In this document: positions 5,315-5,637 of the stretch, in pieces
How the letters are laid out: each line of letters starts with the position of its first letter
Position numbering within the stretch: the stretch's first letter is position 1
Assembly: GCA_044345075.1 (NCBI GenBank)
Contig: JBIJBU010000120.1
Coordinates: forward strand, 1 to 5,637
DNA: 5,637 nt
Source: CAIKZY01 sp044345075
GTDB lineage: Bacteria; Actinomycetota; Actinomycetes; S36-B12
Reading direction: 5' to 3'
Made by a program: the position numbers and the translations under genes
The notes under the pieces: model-generated
Databases searched by the model: none
Seen by the model: only the letters and a program-made list of their open reading frames with translations
Told to the model about the DNA's origin: nothing

Positions 5315-5637
5315 AGATCCGCTTGCTCGGAACAGGATCGGCTGACGGCTGGCCGAACCCGTTCTGCGAGTGCCCCTGCTGCGAATCCGAACGGCGCGAT
5401 GGGCGCACGCGGATGCCGACGTCAGCCCTGGTCGATGACGTCGTCATGATCGACAGCGGCCCCACGACTCCTTACAGCGCCTCCCGTGGCGGAATCTCAC
5501 TTCGACAGGTGCAGCATCTCGTGCTCACCCACGGGCACCCCGATCACCTGGCACCATCCATCCTGCTGTGGCGCGAGTGGATTTCGAATCTAGGCACGCT
5601 GCACGTCTGGGGACCATCACTTGCGATAGACCTGTGC
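5311..5637 (+). CDS. PhnP-like metallo-beta-lactamase-fold hydrolase, possibly N-terminal domain of a CobU fusion; 3' end outside window
   Basis: The first 109 residues are visible, and the frame is open to the last base. They start MKIRLLGTGSADGWPNPFC, the first strand and glycine turn of the fold. CxCxxC follows at 19-24 (C19, C21, C24, with an extra C23), as in the structural zinc site of PhnP-type proteins. The metal-binding motif THGHPDH (73-79) supplies H74, H76, D78 and H79. MIDSGP (46-51) matches the second strand with its conserved Asp. The family hydrolyses phosphodiester or cyclic phosphate bonds. In actinobacteria, as I recall, similar domains form the N-terminal half of proteins annotated as bifunctional adenosylcobinamide kinase/guanylyltransferase (CobU), which would fit corrinoid salvage. 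Whether such a domain follows cannot be seen here. The ATG overlaps the S-component stop by 4 nt (ATGA) with only a weak ribosome-binding site, suggesting coupled translation. MBL fold is certain; PhnP subgroup is likely; the CobU fusion is a prediction. Confidence 0.88.
   Translation, partial: MKIRLLGTGSADGWPNPFCECPCCESERRDGRTRMPTSALVDDVVMIDSGPTTPYSASRGGISLRQVQHLVLTHGHPDHLAPSILLWREWISNLGTLHVWGPSLAIDLC

Noticed and set aside
1..5637. Cobalamin riboswitch, terminator, tRNA, CRISPR or insertion sequence
   Set aside because: There is no non-coding space and I see no such structure. Any riboswitch would be upstream of base 1.

Overview
The window looks like chromosomal DNA from a high-GC Gram-positive bacterium (Actinomycetota). 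The DNA is GC-rich by eye, codons mostly end in G or C, a GTG start is used, and the gene set resembles a cluster I recall from Streptomyces and relatives. I cannot name a genus. Both ends of the window lie inside genes. All six coding regions are on the + strand and fill the window almost completely, so there is no intergenic stretch that could hold a promoter, terminator, riboswitch or RNA gene.

Layout: (1) 1-1059, the 3' part of an exported helical-repeat protein of the prenyltransferase/squalene-cyclase-like alpha/alpha toroid fold; (2) 1059-1721, a secreted, C-terminally membrane-anchored protein resembling the actinobacterial 'SCO2322 family'; (3) 1718-2857, an energy-coupling factor (ECF) transporter T component; (4) 2854-4476, a fused double-ATPase ECF A component; (5) 4478-5314, an ECF substrate-binding membrane protein (S component); (6) 5311-5637, the 5' part of a PhnP-like metallo-beta-lactamase-fold protein. 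Four of the five junctions overlap by 1 or 4 nt and the fifth has a 1-nt gap, so this is one tightly coupled operon whose promoter lies upstream.

Together genes 3-5 form a complete, dedicated ECF importer (two fused nucleotide-binding domains, one T, one S). Genes 1 and 2 would sit outside the membrane. The substrate is not proven by the sequence. The best inference is cobalamin or another corrinoid. First, gene 1 has six regularly spaced inner-helix motifs, as expected of an alpha6/alpha6 barrel, the fold of the alpha domain of animal intrinsic factor and transcobalamin. Second, gene 2 carries motifs that recall the small beta (DUF4430-like) domain of those proteins. Third, gene 6 looks like the N-terminal domain found, as I recall, on actinobacterial CobU-type adenosylcobinamide kinase/guanylyltransferases.

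The most interesting reading is a bacterial two-piece, intrinsic-factor-like capture module feeding an ECF importer, with a corrinoid-salvage enzyme encoded next. This is a hypothesis. The tests are a structural prediction of genes 1 and 2, the sequence just downstream of the window (is there a CobU domain?), and the sequence just upstream (is there a cobalamin riboswitch?).
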